64,000 nucleotides of DNA from assembly GCF_902859695.1 (NCBI RefSeq), contig NZ_CADIJL010000018.1, positions 50,124 to 114,123 on the forward strand. Direction: 5' to 3'. Below are positions 1-8,452 of the stretch, one piece after another. Origin of the DNA: Achromobacter ruhlandii. GTDB taxonomy: Bacteria > Pseudomonadota > Gammaproteobacteria > Burkholderiales > Burkholderiaceae_B. Position numbers and translations under genes: made by a program. Position 1 is the stretch's first letter. Every line of letters begins with the position of its first letter. The notes under the pieces were generated by a model that did no database searches, was not told where the DNA came from, and saw nothing but the letters and a program-made list of their open reading frames with translations.

Positions 1-164
1 AGGGCGTGATCTGGGGCATCAATCCGTTCGACCAATGGGGCGTGGAGTTCGGCAAGGCGCTGGCCAAGAACATCATCCGCGAGCTGGACGCGCCCGCCCA
101 GCAGGCGGCGCCGCAGGATCCCTCCACGCGCTTCTGGATCGACGCCATCGCGCGACGCGACTGA
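1..164 (+). CDS. pgi: Glucose-6-phosphate isomerase, C-terminal fragment (5' end outside window)
   Basis: The reading frame is open from base 3 and ends with TGA at 162-164. The first residues contain [16 protein letters not shown], the C-terminal signature of glucose-6-phosphate isomerase, which interconverts glucose-6-phosphate and fructose-6-phosphate in the cytoplasm. Only about 53 residues are visible, so the active site cannot be checked. Two short hairpins follow (about 167-178 and 199-220), the second with a weak T-rich tail; they may end transcription. Sugar-phosphate metabolism next to a polysaccharide locus is a common arrangement, but no shared operon is shown, because the glycan genes run on the other strand. 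Confidence 0.88.
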   Translation, partial: GVIWGINPFDQWGVEFGKALAKNIIRELDAPAQQAAPQDPSTRFWIDAIARRD

Positions 165-198
165 GCGCCCCACGGGGCTGCTATGGACAGGACGCCAT

Positions 199-227
199 GA
201 CGGGCGAATAATGGCCCGTCGTCCTTT
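199..227 (+). terminator. Weak intrinsic terminator after pgi
   Basis: A 7-bp stem (GACGGGC at 199-205, GCCCGTC at 214-220) with an 8-base loop is followed by GTCCTTT. The T tract is short, so it is at best a partial terminator. It covers the ATG at 211, which is one reason to prefer the ATG at 241 as the start of the next gene. Confidence 0.35.
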
Positions 228-240
228 CCCGGAGCGCCCC

Positions 241-1920
241 ATGCCTACGCCAGTTCGCAGCACCGCACGGATCCTGGCCGCCTTGGCGCTATGCGCGGCA
301 ACCGTCGCGCAGGCGCAGTCCTCCCCCTCCCCCGGCATGGTCGCCGCGGCCAATCCGTTGGCCGCGGCCGCGGGGCTCGACGCGCTCAAGCGCGGCGGCA
401 GCGTGGTCGACGCCGCCATCGCCGTGCAGATGGTGCTGACCGTGGTCGAGCCGCAATCGTCCGGGTTGGGCGGCGGCACGCTGATGCTGGTGTGGGACCA
501 GGCCAGCGGCACCCTGTCCGCGCTGGACGGCCTGGCGGCGGCGCCCGCGCGCACCACCGCCAGCCTGCGCACCGACATCGACGGCGCCACGCTGCCGCTC
601 AAGGACGTGGCCCGGCTGGGCCGCCCGGTCGGCGTGCCCGGCACCGTGCGCGTGATGGCGCTGGCGCACCAGCGCCAGGGCAAGCTGCCGTGGGCCAGCT
701 TGTTCCAGGCCGGCATCCGCAGCGCCGAAGAAGGCTTCCCGATGTCGCCCTACCTGCACGACAGCCTGCAACGGCTGCCGCAGCTGGCCGAGAACCCCGC
801 GATCCGCCAGGTGTTCTACGACGCGCAGGGCCAGTTGCTGCCGGTGGGCGCCACGGTGCGCAACCCGTTGCTGGCCGACGCCTTGCGCAAGGTCGCGGCC
901 GATCCCGACGCCATCAACCACGGCGCGCTCAGTGCCGACATCCTCGCCGTGATCGGCGCCGGCAAGCATCCCAGCCTGATCCAGGCACAGGACCTGGCCG
1001 CCTACCGCCCGGTCGAGCGCACGCCGATCTGTGGCCCGTTCCTGTCCTGGAAGGTCTGCACCTTTCCGCCCCCCAGCTTCGGCGGCGTCTCGGTGCTGCA
1101 GCAGTTGGGCATGCTGGCCGCGCGCCGCATCGACACGCTGGCGCCGGGCTCCGCCCAGGCCGATCACCTGTTGATCGACAGCGCCCGCCTCGCCCGCGCC
1201 GACCGCCTGGCCTATATCGGCGATCCCGACCAGGTCAAGGCGCCGGTCCGGCAACTCATCGCGCCCGACTACGTGCGCCAGCGCGCCACCCTGCTGTCCG
1301 GCAAGGCGGTGACGCAGCCGCGTCCCGGCGTGTTCGCAGGCGTGGCGGCGCCCGGCGGCGCCGAGGCCCCGGGCACCACCGAAACCAGCCAGGTCGCCAT
1401 CGTCGATGCGCACGGCAACGCCCTGTCCATGACCACCACCATCAACCTGAACTTCGGTTCGTGGCTGATGCCGCACGGCTTCTTCCTGAACAACGCCCTG
1501 ACCAACTTCTCATCGGCGCACGGCAAGGGTGCGCCCAACGCCATGGCGCCCAACAAGCGGCCGGTCACCTCGATGGCGCCGACCATGGTGTTCGATGGCG
1601 ATGGCAAGCTGGCGCTGGTCACCGGCTCGGCCGGCGGCGGCTATATCGTCGACTACATCGCCCAGGCCGTGGTGGGCACGCTGGCCTGGGGGCTGCGCCC
1701 GGCCGATGCGCTGGCGCTGCCGCACGTCGCCGGCAATACCGGCCGCAGCCAGGTCGAAAAGGGCCGGGTGCCGCCGCAGGCGGCGGCGCAACTGGCCGCG
1801 CAGGGCCACAAGGTCGAGCAGGTCGAAATGAAAAGCGGCGCCGCCGCGATCCGCGTGACGCCGCAAGGACTGGACGGCGCCGCCGATCCGCGCCGCGATG
1901 GCGCCGCGCTGGGCGGCTGA
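241..1920 (+). CDS. ggt: Gamma-glutamyltransferase (secreted, T3 peptidase family)
   Basis: 559 residues, the normal length for the family. It hydrolyses or transfers the gamma-glutamyl group of glutathione and related compounds in the periplasm. I chose the ATG at 241 over an in-frame ATG at 211: it has GGAG 6-7 bases upstream and gives a clean signal peptide (ARILAALALCAATVAQAQ), while 211 lies inside a hairpin. The mature N-terminus has the usual ANPLAAAAGLDAL segment. The self-cleavage and catalytic threonine is predicted at Thr382 in ETSQVAIVD, followed by the small-subunit motif NALSMTTTIN. GGYIVDYIAQAV near the C-terminus also fits. It stands alone and converges with the glycan operon, with only 4 bases between the stop codons. 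Family assignment is firm; substrate preference (glutathione or acyl-amino acid) is not visible. Confidence 0.93.
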   Translation: MPTPVRSTARILAALALCAATVAQAQSSPSPGMVAAANPLAAAAGLDALKRGGSVVDAAIAVQMVLTVVEPQSSGLGGGTLMLVWDQASGTLSALDGLAAAPARTTASLRTDIDGATLPLKDVARLGRPVGVPGTVRVMALAHQRQGKLPWASLFQAGIRSAEEGFPMSPYLHDSLQRLPQLAENPAIRQVFYDAQGQLLPVGATVRNPLLADALRKVAADPDAINHGALSADILAVIGAGKHPSLIQAQDLAAYRPVERTPICGPFLSWKVCTFPPPSFGGVSVLQQLGMLAARRIDTLAPGSAQADHLLIDSARLARADRLAYIGDPDQVKAPVRQLIAPDYVRQRATLLSGKAVTQPRPGVFAGVAAPGGAEAPGTTETSQVAIVDAHGNALSMTTTINLNFGSWLMPHGFFLNNALTNFSSAHGKGAPNAMAPNKRPVTSMAPTMVFDGDGKLALVTGSAGGGYIVDYIAQAVVGTLAWGLRPADALALPHVAGNTGRSQVEKGRVPPQAAAQLAAQGHKVEQVEMKSGAAAIRVTPQGLDGAADPRRDGAALGG

Positions 1921-1924
1921 GGCC

Positions 1925-3058
1925 TCAGGCGCTGAGCGTGTCGTACAGCTCGACGTGGATGCGGGCGACGCGCTCGATGTTGAATTCGCGTTCGGCCAGG
2001 GCGCGGCCGGCCGCGCCCATGGCCTGGCGCAAGGCGCTGTCGCCGGCCAGCCGGGCGATGGCGTCCGCCAGCGCCTGCGGGTCGCGCACCGGCACCAGTA
2101 GTCCGGTCTTGTCCGGATCGATCGCATCGCGGCATCCCGGCACGTCGGTGGTGACCACGGCGCGCGCGCAGGCGGCGGCCTCGATCAAGGACTTGGGCAG
2201 CCCTTCGCGATAGGACGGCAGCACGGCGATGTGCGAAGCGGCGTACAGCCGCGGCACATCGTTGCGCTCGCCCAATGCCTCGACGCAGCCCTCCGCCTGC
2301 CAGGCCTGGACCTCGGCCGGCGTAGCCGAGGCCGGATTGCCGGCATCCACGCCGCCCACCAGCCGCATCGTCACCGGCATGCCGCGTTCGCGCAGCAAGC
2401 GCGCGGCCTGCACGAATTCCTGCACCCCCTTGTCGCGCAGCAGGCGCGCCACCATGGTCACCACCACCGGCGGCGCCGGCGGCTCGGGCTGTGCGCGGTA
2501 TTGGTCCAGATCGACCCCGGCGCCACGGATCAGCACCACCTGTTCGTCGCGCACCGCGCCAAGCGACTGCAGCAGGTCGCGGTCGCTGCGGTTCTGGAAA
2601 ATGACGCGGCTGTTCCGATGGCCCAATGCGAGCCGGTACAGCCGCGCCACCACCGCCCGCACCAACCGCATCTTCAGCGAATTGGACAGGAACACGAAGC
2701 CCAGCCCGGATATCGCCGCCACCATGCCCGGCACCCGCGCCAGCCGCGCGGCAATGCCGCCGTACAGGACCGGCTTGATGGTCACCAGGTGCACCACCTG
2801 TGGCCGCAGGCGCCGGAACAGCCGCCACAGCGCCACCAGCGTGCCCAGCTCCTGTAACGGGTGCTTGCCGCTGCGCGTCATCGGAATGACGTGGTGGGTC
2901 ATGCCCAGCGCCTGGATCTCGGCCACCGCGGGGCCGTCCATCGTCGCCACGTGCACGTCATAGCCGGCGCGCTGCGCGGCCAGCGCCACCGGCACCCGGT
3001 GCGACATGAAGAAGGCCGGGTTGTTGACCACGAACAGCAGACGACGGGCGGCACTCAT
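1925..3058 (-). CDS. GT4-family glycosyltransferase (PglA-like), last gene of the glycan operon
   Basis: 377 residues with two Rossmann-like halves (GT-B fold). The N-terminal LLFVVNNPAFFMSHR and the later ISGLGFVF resemble hexosamine transferases of the PglA type that act on undecaprenyl-linked acceptors. The retaining-enzyme motif SYREGLPKSLIEAAAC (E-x7-E) is present in the C-terminal half. It is cytoplasmic or peripheral at the inner membrane. The start ATG at 3058-3056 overlaps the stop of the upstream transferase gene (ATGA), so the two are translationally coupled. The donor sugar cannot be read from the sequence; a HexNAc or HexNAc uronic acid is suggested by the dehydrogenase and epimerase in the same operon. 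Confidence 0.85.
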   Translation of the reverse strand: MSAARRLLFVVNNPAFFMSHRVPVALAAQRAGYDVHVATMDGPAVAEIQALGMTHHVIPMTRSGKHPLQELGTLVALWRLFRRLRPQVVHLVTIKPVLYGGIAARLARVPGMVAAISGLGFVFLSNSLKMRLVRAVVARLYRLALGHRNSRVIFQNRSDRDLLQSLGAVRDEQVVLIRGAGVDLDQYRAQPEPPAPPVVVTMVARLLRDKGVQEFVQAARLLRERGMPVTMRLVGGVDAGNPASATPAEVQAWQAEGCVEALGERNDVPRLYAASHIAVLPSYREGLPKSLIEAAACARAVVTTDVPGCRDAIDPDKTGLLVPVRDPQALADAIARLAGDSALRQAMGAAGRALAEREFNIERVARIHVELYDTLSA

Positions 3059-4212
3059 GCCGATGCTCCGGAAAGGCGGCGCCACACCGCGATGTAGTCC
3101 CGCACCATGCGGGCCAGGTCGAAATTGGCCAGCACCCGGGCGCGGCCGGCCTCGCCCGCACGCCCCTGCCCGCGCGAGGCCACGTCGCGCAGCGCGGTCT
3201 CGATGCCGCGCGCCAGCGCCTCGGGCTGCTCTGGCGGCACCACCACGCCGGTATCGCCGACGATATAGGCGGCGTCGCCCACATCCGTCACCACGCAATA
3301 GACGCCGCAGGCCATGGCCTCCGCCACCACATTGGGAAAGCCTTCCGCGCAGCTGGACAGCACATGCAGGTCCAGGCCGTTCATCACGGCCGGCACGTCG
3401 TCGCTGGGCCCGGCCAGCACCAGGCGTTCGCGCAGGCCGAGCTTGTCGACCAGCGCCATCAGTTCGGGGTTATCGATCGTCATGCCGCGCCCCACCAGCA
3501 CGCAGCGCAAGCCGGCGTCGCGTCCGTCGCGCACCAGCGCCGCGACCGCGCGCAGCAGATTGGCGTGGTCTTTCAAGGGATCCCAACGCGCCACGCAGCC
3601 GATCACCGGCACATCGCCGTCCAGGCCCCACTGGGCGCGCACCCGCGCGCGGGCGGCCGCATCCGGCGCGTAGCGCGACAGGTCATAGCCATTGGAGATC
3701 ACCGCCATGCGATCGCGGCGATAGCCCTTGGCGGCGTGGCGCTCGGCCGCGTCCTGTGCGGCGCACACGATCGCGCCCGGCAGCACGCCCGACAGCAGCG
3801 CGCAGGCGCGCAGCACCATGCGGGCCGAGCGGCTGCTGCGCTCCAGGTGGGCGCCGGAATTGCGGATGCCCCAGGCCACGGCGCGCACACCCGCCAGGCG
3901 GGCCGCCAGGCCCCCGATCAGGTCGGCGTGATACATCCAGGTCTGCACGGCATCGGGCCGGGCGCCGGCGATCAGGCGGCGCAGCGCCATGAAACCGCCC
4001 AGCGTGATCCGGCCCCGCGGCATGCCCAGCGCGTGCACCGTGACGCCGGCGGCGCGCAGCCGTTCGCCATAGATGCCGTCGTCGGTCAGCGACACGACGA
4101 TGTGCTCGACCTCCTGCCCGGGAAACGTGGCCAGCCGCCACAGCACCGATTCCGCGCCGCCCTGGCCCAAGCCGGTGATCACGTGCACGACGCGCAATGC
4201 GGCGGCGCTCAT
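3055..4212 (-). CDS. GT4-family glycosyltransferase
   Basis: 385 residues, starting at the ATG at 4212-4210, which overlaps the previous stop by ATGA. The N-terminus VVHVITGLGQGGAESVLWRL is the acceptor-side glycine-rich loop of GT4 enzymes. The C-terminal half has the donor-binding E-x7-E motif in CAEGFPNVVAEAMACG. GT4 enzymes are retaining transferases that extend lipid-linked glycans at the cytoplasmic face of the membrane. An in-frame upstream extension exists but overlaps the neighbouring gene by several hundred bases and has no matching homology, so I reject it. Specific linkage and donor are unknown. Confidence 0.87.
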   Translation of the reverse strand: MSAAALRVVHVITGLGQGGAESVLWRLATFPGQEVEHIVVSLTDDGIYGERLRAAGVTVHALGMPRGRITLGGFMALRRLIAGARPDAVQTWMYHADLIGGLAARLAGVRAVAWGIRNSGAHLERSSRSARMVLRACALLSGVLPGAIVCAAQDAAERHAAKGYRRDRMAVISNGYDLSRYAPDAAARARVRAQWGLDGDVPVIGCVARWDPLKDHANLLRAVAALVRDGRDAGLRCVLVGRGMTIDNPELMALVDKLGLRERLVLAGPSDDVPAVMNGLDLHVLSSCAEGFPNVVAEAMACGVYCVVTDVGDAAYIVGDTGVVVPPEQPEALARGIETALRDVASRGQGRAGEAGRARVLANFDLARMVRDYIAVWRRLSGASA

Positions 4213-5324
4213 CGCCCTTCCCTCACGGCCTCGAACAACTCGTCCCATTCGGTCAGCACGCTGGCCAGCGCATAGCGCTGGCGCACCGCGTCGGCGCCGC
4301 GCTCTCCCAGTTGCCGGCGCAATCCCACATCGCCCAGCAGGCGGCGCAGGGCCTCGCGCAGGGCATCGCGGTTGCCAGCGGGCACCAGCAGGGCGTCCTG
4401 GCCGTCGCGCGTCATTTCGCGCGGACCGCTGGGGCAGTCGAAGGCGGCGCAGGGCAGGCCCAGCGCCATCGCTTCCAACAGCACATTGGGAAAACCTTCC
4501 ACCAGCGAGCTGAGCACGAAGGCCTGGCCCCGCGCCAGTTCGTCCCAGGGCGTCTCGGTGCGGCCCGGCAGGCTGACGCGCCCGTCCAGGCCGAGGTTCG
4601 CGACCTGGCGCTCCAGCGCGCCGCGCTCGGGGCCCTCGCCCCAGATGCGCAGGTTCCAATCGGGGAATTCAGGCGCCAGCTGCGCGAATACGTCGATCAG
4701 CAGGTCGAACTGCTTGTCGGTCACCAGCCGCCCCATCGCCAGCAACGTGCGGGGCGCGTCATCCTCGCGCTGGACGACCCGCGGCGCGTCCAGCAAGGGC
4801 GCCGGCAGCGGGTTGGGAATCACGGCCAGGCGCTTGATGCCCGGCACCTGGCGCGAGAACGGGCCGGCCGTGTCGGCCGCCTGCACCGTCACCATGTCGG
4901 CGCGCGGATACAGCAGGCGGCGCAGCCGGCGCCAGACCGTGCCGGTGGTGGTTTCGGCGACCGGATTGGTGCGCTCGCAGACGATCAGCGGCACGCGCAG
5001 GCCGCGGGTGGCCAGGATGGCGGCCACGTTGACGTTGGTCAGGAACGACACCACCGCGTCCGGCGCCGTGTCGCGGATGTGGCGGCGCAGCGCCAGCAGG
5101 CGCCTGAACGCGGCCATCGGGCCGGAGACGCGCGTGCCGGCCAGATCCGCCAGCCAGGCGAGCCTGACCTTGTCCGACAGCGGGTAGAAGCAGGTGCCCT
5201 TGGACGAATAGGTCGGCGTCAGGGTGACGTCGTCGCCGCGTTCGGCCCACGCGTTGACCAGCGTGGCGGCCACGCGCTCGGCGCCCCCGGCATGCATGGA
5301 ACTGACCAGCATCAGTATCTTCAT
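4209..5324 (-). CDS. GT4-family glycosyltransferase (PglH/AmsK-like)
   Basis: 371 residues. MKILMLVSSMHAGGAERVAATL is the classic N-terminal signature of GT4 transferases that use UDP-HexNAc, and SLVEGFPNVLLEAMALG gives the donor-site E-x7-E motif. NPLPAP and AMGRLVTDKQFDLLI also match family blocks. It lies 3 bases after the asnB-like stop and overlaps the next transferase by ATGA. It is close in sequence style to the transferase at 7307-8452 (shared GGAERVA, TYPRA/LYPRA, FDC.SGPRE/FDCDTGPREI blocks), so the two may be paralogues adding related sugars. Confidence 0.88.
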   Translation of the reverse strand: MKILMLVSSMHAGGAERVAATLVNAWAERGDDVTLTPTYSSKGTCFYPLSDKVRLAWLADLAGTRVSGPMAAFRRLLALRRHIRDTAPDAVVSFLTNVNVAAILATRGLRVPLIVCERTNPVAETTTGTVWRRLRRLLYPRADMVTVQAADTAGPFSRQVPGIKRLAVIPNPLPAPLLDAPRVVQREDDAPRTLLAMGRLVTDKQFDLLIDVFAQLAPEFPDWNLRIWGEGPERGALERQVANLGLDGRVSLPGRTETPWDELARGQAFVLSSLVEGFPNVLLEAMALGLPCAAFDCPSGPREMTRDGQDALLVPAGNRDALREALRRLLGDVGLRRQLGERGADAVRQRYALASVLTEWDELFEAVREGR

Positions 5325-5327
5325 TCG

Positions 5328-7259
5328 TCAGCGACTCCCAACCGATCCTCCCTGTTCGCCACCGGCGCGGTAGCGGTCCAGCCAGGCCTGCATCATCAGC
5401 ACGCCCCACAGATGGCTATCCCAATTGCGATGTCCGGACACGTGTTCGCGCCACTTGCGCAGGATGGGTTCGGGCTCGAACCAGCCTTCCTGGCGCAGGC
5501 GCGCCGGATCCAGCAGCGCCTCGGCCCAGTCGCGCAGGGGGCCGCGCAGCCAGGCCGCCAGCGGCACGGCAAAGCCGCGCTTGGGCCGATCCACCAGCGC
5601 CTGCGGCACGTGGCGGTACAGCACCTGGCGCAACAGCCACTTGCCGGTGGCGCCGCGCACCTTGTACTGGTGCGGCAGGCTCCAGGCGAATTCATAGACG
5701 CGGTGATCGATCAGCGGCACGCGGGTCTCCAGGCTCACCGCCATGGCGGCGCGGTCCACCTTCACCAGGATGTCGTCCGGCAGATAGGTCACGGTATCGA
5801 GCTTCATCATGGATTCGAAGGTCGAGCCGCGCATCGCCTGCGCGAATTCGGACACCGGCTCCACGCCGCCCTTGACCACGCGCGCCGGGTCCGACCAGTA
5901 CGACACGAACAGGCGGTAGAAATCGCCGCGCGAATCGGCGCGCAGCAATTCGCCCAGCTTGCCGACCTTGCCGCGCCAGGCGCCGCGCCCCGGCAGGTGG
6001 GTCGAGGCGCTGAGCAGCGCGCCGGCCGGCGTGCGCAGCAACGACGGAATGCGCTCGCACTTCTGCCACCAGTTGTTGACGCGGAAATAGCGCGAGTATC
6101 CGCCGAACAGTTCGTCGCCGCCGTCGCCGGACAGCGCCACCGTGACGTGCTGGCGCGCCATGCGCGTCACCAGCGAGGTCGGGATCTGCGACGAATCGGC
6201 GAACGGTTCGTCGTACATGTCGGCCAGGTTCGGCACCACCGCCAGCGCATCGTCGGCGGTGACGTACAGCTCGGTGTGGTCGGTGCCCAGGTGCATGGCC
6301 ACCGCCTTGGCGTGCTGCGCCTCGTCGTAGCCCTTCTCATGGAAACCGATGGCGAAGGTGCGCACCGGCTGCGAGCTCTGCGCCTGCATCAGCGAGACGA
6401 TGGTGGACGAGTCGATGCCGCCCGACAGGAACGCGCCCAGGCTGACGTCGGACAGCATCTGGCCGCCCACGGCCTTGGACAGCACGCCTTCGAGCGCGTC
6501 GGTGGCCTGCGCGTCGGACTCGAACGACAGCAGCGATTGCGCCGCGGTATCCGCGGCGTCGCGCGCCGACCAGTACACGCGCGGTTCGGGCATGCGGCGG
6601 CTGCGGGTGTCGTCGGCGGTGAATTCGATCCAGGTGCCCGGGGGCAGCTTGGCGATGCCTTCGTAGATGGATTGCGGCGCCGGAATGTAGTTGTGCCGCA
6701 TGAACGACGCCAACGCATTGCGGTTCAGGTTGCGGCCGAACCCGGGGATCGGCATCAGGCCCTTGAGTTCCGAGGCGAACACCAGCTCGGCGCCCGAGTA
6801 ACCGTAGTACAGCGGCTTTTCGCCCATGCGGTCGCGCGCCAGCACCAGCTTGCGCGAGGCGCGGTCCCACAGCGCGATGGCGAACATGCCGACCGAGGCC
6901 TGCAGCGTCGCCTCGATGCCCAGCGCGGTGAAGCCCGCCAGCAGCGTCTCGGTATCGGAATGGCCGCGCCAGGACGGCGCCAGGCCCGATGCCTCGAGCT
7001 GCTGGCGCATGTCCATGTGGTTGTAGATCTCGCCGTTGAACACCATCACGTAGCGGCCGCAGGCGGACACCATCGGCTGATGCCCGGCTTCGGTCAGGTC
7101 CTGGATCGCCAGGCGCACGTGCGCCAGCGCCAACTCGGCGCCGGTGTCTTCCCAGAAGCCGTTGCTGTCCGGCCCGCGGTGGCGGATGCGCCGGCAGCTT
7201 TCCGCCAGCACTTGCGCCTTGTCACCCAGGGGGCCCCAAATTCCGACAATTCCACACAT
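5328..7259 (-). CDS. AsnB-type glutamine-dependent amidotransferase of the glycan locus
   Basis: 643 residues. MCGIVGIWG supplies the class II glutaminase nucleophile Cys2, with RGPDSNG and FNGEIYNH as glutamine-site blocks. The C-terminal half is an ATP-pyrophosphatase domain with SGGIDSS at 279-285. The family makes asparagine from aspartate, but members inside O-antigen loci (WbpS type) are thought to amidate uronic-acid sugars to uronamides. Its place between four transferases, and the UDP-HexNAcA-forming enzymes upstream, favour sugar amidation. A housekeeping asparagine synthetase role cannot be excluded. It begins 48 bases after the upstream transferase and is 3 bases from the next one. 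Confidence 0.88.
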   Translation of the reverse strand: MCGIVGIWGPLGDKAQVLAESCRRIRHRGPDSNGFWEDTGAELALAHVRLAIQDLTEAGHQPMVSACGRYVMVFNGEIYNHMDMRQQLEASGLAPSWRGHSDTETLLAGFTALGIEATLQASVGMFAIALWDRASRKLVLARDRMGEKPLYYGYSGAELVFASELKGLMPIPGFGRNLNRNALASFMRHNYIPAPQSIYEGIAKLPPGTWIEFTADDTRSRRMPEPRVYWSARDAADTAAQSLLSFESDAQATDALEGVLSKAVGGQMLSDVSLGAFLSGGIDSSTIVSLMQAQSSQPVRTFAIGFHEKGYDEAQHAKAVAMHLGTDHTELYVTADDALAVVPNLADMYDEPFADSSQIPTSLVTRMARQHVTVALSGDGGDELFGGYSRYFRVNNWWQKCERIPSLLRTPAGALLSASTHLPGRGAWRGKVGKLGELLRADSRGDFYRLFVSYWSDPARVVKGGVEPVSEFAQAMRGSTFESMMKLDTVTYLPDDILVKVDRAAMAVSLETRVPLIDHRVYEFAWSLPHQYKVRGATGKWLLRQVLYRHVPQALVDRPKRGFAVPLAAWLRGPLRDWAEALLDPARLRQEGWFEPEPILRKWREHVSGHRNWDSHLWGVLMMQAWLDRYRAGGEQGGSVGSR

Positions 7260-7306
7260 GATTTTCAGGTTCTCGTGGTCACCGCAGCAACGGCATGGCG
7301 CGCGGC

Positions 7307-8452
7307 CTAGCGGCCCGATCCGCGCACACCGTCAAAAAGTTCTTCCCATAGGCCCAGCACCCGCTCGGCGGAAAAGCGCTCGCGCACCGCCGTGGCCGCT
7401 TGCGCCATGCGCCGGCGAGCCGCCTCATCGCCCATCACCGCATCCAGCTCGCGGCACAGCGCATCGACGTCGCCATTGGGCCGCACCAGCACGCCATCAA
7501 CGCCTTCGCGCACGATTTCGCGCGGTCCGGTATCGCAGTCAAACGCCACCGCGGCCAGGCCACTGGCCATCGATTCCAGCAAGGTATTGGACAGCCCCTC
7601 GAAGCGCGACGTCAGCACGTACAGGTCGGCGCTTTGGTACCAATCGCCCACGTTGCCCGCGCGTCCCGGCAGGCTGACCCGCTCCTGCAAACCGGCCTCG
7701 CGCACCTGCGTTTCCAGGGCGCGGCGCTCGTCGCCCTCGCCCAGGATAACCAGATCCCAGTCCGGATGCGACGGGGCCAGCCGGGCATAGGCGCGCAGCA
7801 GCAGGTCAAAGCCCTTGTCGGCGTGCAGCCGCCCCACCGCCAGCAGGCGCTTGCGGCCGTCGCCCGAAGGCGGCGCCAGCGCCGGCTCGCCCTTGGGCAA
7901 TGGCCAATGCACCGGATTGGGGATCACCGCCAGGCGCGAGCCCGGCACATGCTGTTCGAGCCATTGGGCGGTGCCGCGGGTCAGGGCCACCACCCGCGCG
8001 GCGCGCGGATAGGTCAGGCGCCGCAGGCGCTGCCAGAAACCCGACAGGGTCTGCGACGGCGGATGGGTATGTTCGGTGGCGATGACGCGGCACGACAGCC
8101 CGGCGCAGGCCAACACCGACAACACCGATGCCGTGGTCATCATGCCCAGCACGATGTCGGGCCGGAACGCCTTGATCACGCGCCGCAGCGCCCGCACGCG
8201 CTGCACGTTGCTCCAGATGCCGCGCAGGCCCCCGCCCTCGCCCGCCGTATGCAGCACCTCGCGCCGCACCTTCGGGTGCAGCGTGTAGACGTCGCCCTCG
8301 GCGCCAGCCTGGGTCACCACCATGACCTCGCGGCCCATGCCGGCCCAATGCGCGCTCAGGTCGGCGGCGACCCGTTCGGCGCCGCCGCCGTGCAGCGAAT
8401 GGATGAACAGCAGCACGCGTTGCGGGCGGCCGGAAGCGGAAGCGACGGGCAT
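7307..8452 (-). CDS. GT4-family glycosyltransferase
   Basis: 381 residues. The N-terminal block FIHSLHGGGAERVAADLSAH and the C-terminal SRFEGLSNTLLESMASG (E-x7-E) define a GT4 retaining transferase. The start ATG at 8452-8450 directly follows the flippase stop at 8455-8453. It probably adds one residue to an undecaprenyl-diphosphate-linked oligosaccharide at the inner face of the membrane. It resembles the transferase at 4209-5324. Donor and linkage are not identifiable. Confidence 0.87.
   Translation of the reverse strand: MPVASASGRPQRVLLFIHSLHGGGAERVAADLSAHWAGMGREVMVVTQAGAEGDVYTLHPKVRREVLHTAGEGGGLRGIWSNVQRVRALRRVIKAFRPDIVLGMMTTASVLSVLACAGLSCRVIATEHTHPPSQTLSGFWQRLRRLTYPRAARVVALTRGTAQWLEQHVPGSRLAVIPNPVHWPLPKGEPALAPPSGDGRKRLLAVGRLHADKGFDLLLRAYARLAPSHPDWDLVILGEGDERRALETQVREAGLQERVSLPGRAGNVGDWYQSADLYVLTSRFEGLSNTLLESMASGLAAVAFDCDTGPREIVREGVDGVLVRPNGDVDALCRELDAVMGDEAARRRMAQAATAVRERFSAERVLGLWEELFDGVRGSGR

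Noticed and set aside
4197..7310. A 1037-codon plus-strand frame across the glycosyltransferase and AsnB genes.
   Set aside because: Antisense shadow of two genes with clear family motifs; no domain or ribosome site of its own.
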